NCBI RefSeq assembly: GCF_000424065.1
Contig: NZ_AUJE01000014.1
Span: 36,326 to 100,325, forward strand
Source of the DNA: Selenomonas ruminantium subsp. ruminantium ATCC 12561
GTDB lineage: Bacteria > Bacillota > Negativicutes > Selenomonadales > Selenomonadaceae
Direction: 5' to 3'
DNA: 64,000 nucleotides
Below the pieces are notes generated by a model. It did no database searches, had not been told where the DNA came from, and worked only from the letters and a program-made list of their open reading frames with translations. The position numbers and the translations under genes are program-made. Below, one piece after another: positions 63,637-64,000 of the stretch. The first letter of the stretch is position 1. Each line of letters begins with the position of its first letter.

Positions 63637-64000
63637 AACGCCGTAAACCCCCTAACTTTAGTTATGGGGATATAAGGCGTGTCCACCGAATTTACGTAAG
63701 TAATTGAAGGTGGAGAATTACTTTTTAACTTGTGTTGTATTATCTTTCTTAAAGTTGTATAATACAAATATGGGAAAAAAAAAATATCATTAAAGCCACA
63801 ATATCGTATATTCATGTAAGTACCATATCGTGTTCTGTCCCAAGTACCGCAGAAAAGTGTTGGTCAATGGCGTTGACACCAGACTAAAGGAGCTGGTCAA
63901 GTCAATCTGTGAAGAAATCCAAGTCGATGTAATCGAAATGGAAATCATGCCAGACCATGTGCATCTTCTACTGGAGGTTCACCCGCAGTTCGGTGTTCAC
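63637..64000 (+). mobile_element. IS200/IS605-family insertion sequence, left part (continues past window)
   Basis: The left end carries a subterminal hairpin: ACGCC (63638-63642) with GGCGT (63676-63680), and CCCCTAAC (63649-63656) with GTTATGGGG (63661-63669), TTTA loop. Such imperfect hairpins, recognised as single-stranded DNA by the Y1 transposase, are typical of the family, which makes no target duplication. A Y1 transposase frame follows. The insertion point is in the portal gene near 63632-63638. Whether a TnpB gene follows cannot be seen. Confidence 0.85.
63770..64000 (+). pseudogene. tnpA: IS200/IS605 TnpA transposase, early stop codon, 3' end outside window
   Basis: From ATG 63770 the frame reads MGKKKYH, then TAA at 63791-63793, then SHNIVYSCKYHIVFCPKYRR and onward to IMPDHVHLLLEV, the HUH (His-x-His) metal motif of Y1 transposases. 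Homologues are open across this position, so the TAA looks like a nonsense change, although a downstream non-ATG start cannot be excluded. The Tyr nucleophile would lie beyond the window. Confidence 0.8.

Noticed and set aside
1..64000. CRISPR arrays, rRNA and tRNA genes
   Set aside because: No regularly spaced repeats, no cas genes, and no rRNA or tRNA gene were recognised on reading either strand. A tRNA scan would settle the tRNA point.

Overview
The window reads as the chromosome of a Gram-negative Firmicute, most probably a Selenomonas-like member of the Negativicutes. Firmicute-type clusters (PASTA kinase, PP2C phosphatase, FtsW and PBP; remA-gmk-rpoZ-coaBC) sit beside anaerobe traits: an anaerobic-type cobalamin pathway (cbiD, cbiE), many radical-SAM enzymes, HypF for NiFe hydrogenase, and a SpoIID-family protein. 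The genus is inferred from gene content, because no rRNA gene is present.

Layout. 1-5 kb: a PepD-type dipeptidase, a 600-bp gene-free stretch holding two inverted copies of an unrecognised structured element, and two radical-SAM proteins. 5-13.4 kb: a GGDEF protein, a SpeD-like protein lacking its catalytic serine, ispE, a GntR regulator, glmU, prs, a Crp/Fnr regulator and convergent lgt. 13.5-28.9 kb: a long run of housekeeping genes on the plus strand (pepT, def-fmt, a DUF116 protein, rsmB, rlmN, an FHA/PP2C/FtsW/PBP/PASTA-kinase cell-wall signalling operon, rsgA-rpe, queC-folE2). 28.9-38.4 kb: a flippase-like protein, cbiD-cbiE, a MATE pump, then a cobalamin riboswitch with a terminator in front of a five-gene Nik/Opp-type ABC importer, predicted here to bring in cobalt. 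38.4-47.8 kb: rplS, lepB, xth, typA, a small ADP-ribosyltransferase-like two-gene module between two copies of a palindromic repeat, then dapF, yicC, remA, gmk, rpoZ, coaBC and a small HTH-like protein. 47.9-59.2 kb: a MEMO/AMMECR1 fusion, a TPR protein, a TtcA-like enzyme and hypF on the minus strand, an orphan ABC-2 permease, ruvAB, queH, a SpoIID protein and queA.

59.25-64 kb is a decayed prophage. It holds a possible recombinase tail, a terminase large subunit interrupted by an intein that itself carries a nonsense codon, a frameshift and an altered LAGLIDADG motif, a broken small membrane gene, two AT-rich cargo genes, and a portal gene cut by an IS200/IS605-family element that runs off the window and has a stop codon early in tnpA.

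Pathway links: queC, queH and queA serve queuosine synthesis, and folE2 supplies the pterin precursor for folate and possibly for queuosine. cbiD and cbiE serve cobalamin synthesis, next to a B12-regulated importer. The strongest candidates for something undescribed are the paired structured element at 1.6-2.1 kb, the serine-less SpeD homologue, the repeat-bounded ADP-ribosyltransferase module, and an over-represented 10-bp palindrome family, TGACYRGTCA.
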